DNA of 64,000 nucleotides from Branchipolynoe longqiensis (Eukaryota > Annelida > Polychaeta > Phyllodocida > Polynoidae): positions 1 to 64,000 of the forward strand of contig JASIRB010003633.1 of NCBI GenBank assembly GCA_030323885.1, written 5' to 3'. The translations under genes and the position numbers were made by a program. Shown in pieces: positions 63,300 through 64,000 of the stretch. Under the pieces are notes generated by a model. That model was given only the letters and a program-made list of their open reading frames with translations, searched no databases and had not been told where the DNA came from. Numbering within the stretch: position 1 is the stretch's first letter; each line of letters opens with the position of its first letter.

Positions 63300-63619
63300 T
63301 AGTGGTCTGCACTGACCTCTCAGGCAAGTAACCACATAGACAGGTAGGCGTGGGGAGTGTGTTGATATCAGGGAGCCTAGGTGGTGTAATGGTTAGCACA
63401 CTGGCCTGGAATGCAATGAGATGTGGGTTCGAGTCCCACTCTAGGCGCAATATTTCCCATTTTCATCACCCCCACGACACTGGTTGCCGTGACCATGATG
63501 CTATACAAGCTACGCGCTGTATAGTTGTTGAACCTACCCTGTGTATGTAAGTGTGTTGCATTGCCTGTATGTATGTAATTGTAAGCATTATAAGACTTAC
63601 AATTCCAGGGGGACAAGTG
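63300..63619 (+). repeat. SINE-3 unit with tRNA-like head (copy 1)
   Basis: A 320-bp unit beginning TAGTGGTCTGCACTGACCTC. At 63375-63446 it has a cloverleaf-like stretch: acceptor GCCTAGG/TCTAGGC, D-arm GTGTAATGGTTAGCAC, T-arm GTGGG-TTCGAGT-CCCAC. The anticodon stem pairs at only three of five positions, so it is a tRNA-derived head, not a working tRNA. The unit continues with GTTGCCGTGACCATGATGC and GTATGTAATTGTAAGC. Confidence 0.8.
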
Positions 63620-63810
63620 TAGTGGTCTGCACTGACCTCTCAGGCAAGGAGCCGCATAGACAGGTAGGCGTGGGTAGTGTATTGATATCAGGGAGCCTAG
63701 GTGGTGTAATGGTTAGCACACTGGCCCGGAATGCAAAGAGATGTGGGTTCGAGTCATGCTCTAGGTGCAATATTTCCCATTTTCATCACCCCCACGACAC
63801 TTACTTAGGC
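63620..63810 (+). repeat. SINE-3 unit (copy 2), partial
   Basis: Begins exactly 320 bp after copy 1 with the same words, including the tRNA-like head (63695-63766), whose T-arm is damaged (GAGTCATGC). It ends after ACCCCCACGACACTTAC, about 190 bp into the unit. The arrangement is a head-to-tail dimer, the second member truncated. Confidence 0.8.
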
Positions 63811-64000
63811 TGCTGTTCAGATCAGCATTACAGAGTTTGTTGAGGGCACATGCTCTCTTGTAAAGATGTAATCTATATTTTAATCTAGAGAAATGCAATA
63901 ATAGTTCAAATTCCATCATTTCAAGTCATGAACAATCATAGATATAATTTTAATTCCATGACTTTCAAACACTGTGGGAAACTGACTGTGGCTATAGACA
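63811..64000. other. Unassigned right edge
   Basis: No frame, splice signal or repeat recognised in the last 190 bp. Confidence 0.4.

Noticed and set aside
63375..63446. Functional tRNA gene
   Set aside because: The anticodon stem pairs at only three of five positions, and the sequence is the head of a repeated 320-bp unit, so it is a SINE head.

Overview
The window is from a repeat-rich invertebrate animal genome. It has no bacterial gene organisation: reading frames are sparse, exon-like pieces carry GT/AG junctions, and nearly every long coding stretch belongs to a transposable element. The mix of CR1/L2-like, RTE-like and I/Nimb-like LINEs, Ty3/Gypsy, Ngaro and DIRS elements, and tRNA-headed SINEs with short-repeat tails would fit a mollusc or another lophotrochozoan. 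That placement is an inference at modest confidence. No complete host gene is visible. The best host signal is a pair of proline-rich, phase-matched exons on the minus strand at 61.6-62.4 kb.

Layout. 0.2-5.8 kb: an 84-bp satellite array interrupted by a probable solo LTR, a 5'-truncated LINE, and several small terminal-inverted-repeat (TIR) transposons, some nested. 5.8-7.8 kb: a strongly strand-biased GT/G-rich minisatellite. 7.9-29.2 kb: one Ty3/Gypsy-like element on the minus strand, with 1.35-kb TGT...ACA LTRs. Its main open frame encodes Gag, protease and integrase but no reverse transcriptase. Its 5' LTR was later hit by an RTE fragment (12-bp target duplication) and by an 8.4-kb LINE. 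That LINE has an ORF1 of coiled coil plus RRM-like domain that runs into a NADAR domain, and an intact endonuclease-RT ORF2. 29.3-35.3 kb: tRNA-derived elements, related TIR elements, microsatellites and a 70-bp minisatellite. 35.5-39.0 kb: a decayed Gypsy element with a short 3' LTR, containing a 58-bp SINE tail insertion. 39.9-44.9 kb: a structurally complete Ngaro retrotransposon with split direct repeats. 45.5-47.5 kb: C-rich repeats. 47.6-50.8 kb: an I/Nimb-like LINE. 51.3-55.7 kb: SINEs, a Harbinger-like MITE and two LINE fragments. 56.0-61.6 kb: a decayed DIRS-like element with a large foldback. 61.6-64 kb: host exons and further tRNA-derived repeats.

Themes. (1) A NADAR domain inside a LINE and a Gypsy element lacking RT are the most unusual gene-level signals. 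(2) Several unrelated-looking TIR elements share one architecture: their interiors are made of degenerate copies of their own terminal motif. (3) Both main SINE families end in a stem-loop followed by GTAAA and a short-repeat tail, and ultrashort insertions start at or next to the base of that stem. (4) Nested insertions give a relative chronology: satellite, SINE and Gypsy first, then TIR elements, RTE and the NADAR-LINE. All domain calls are from reading motifs by eye; no database search was run.
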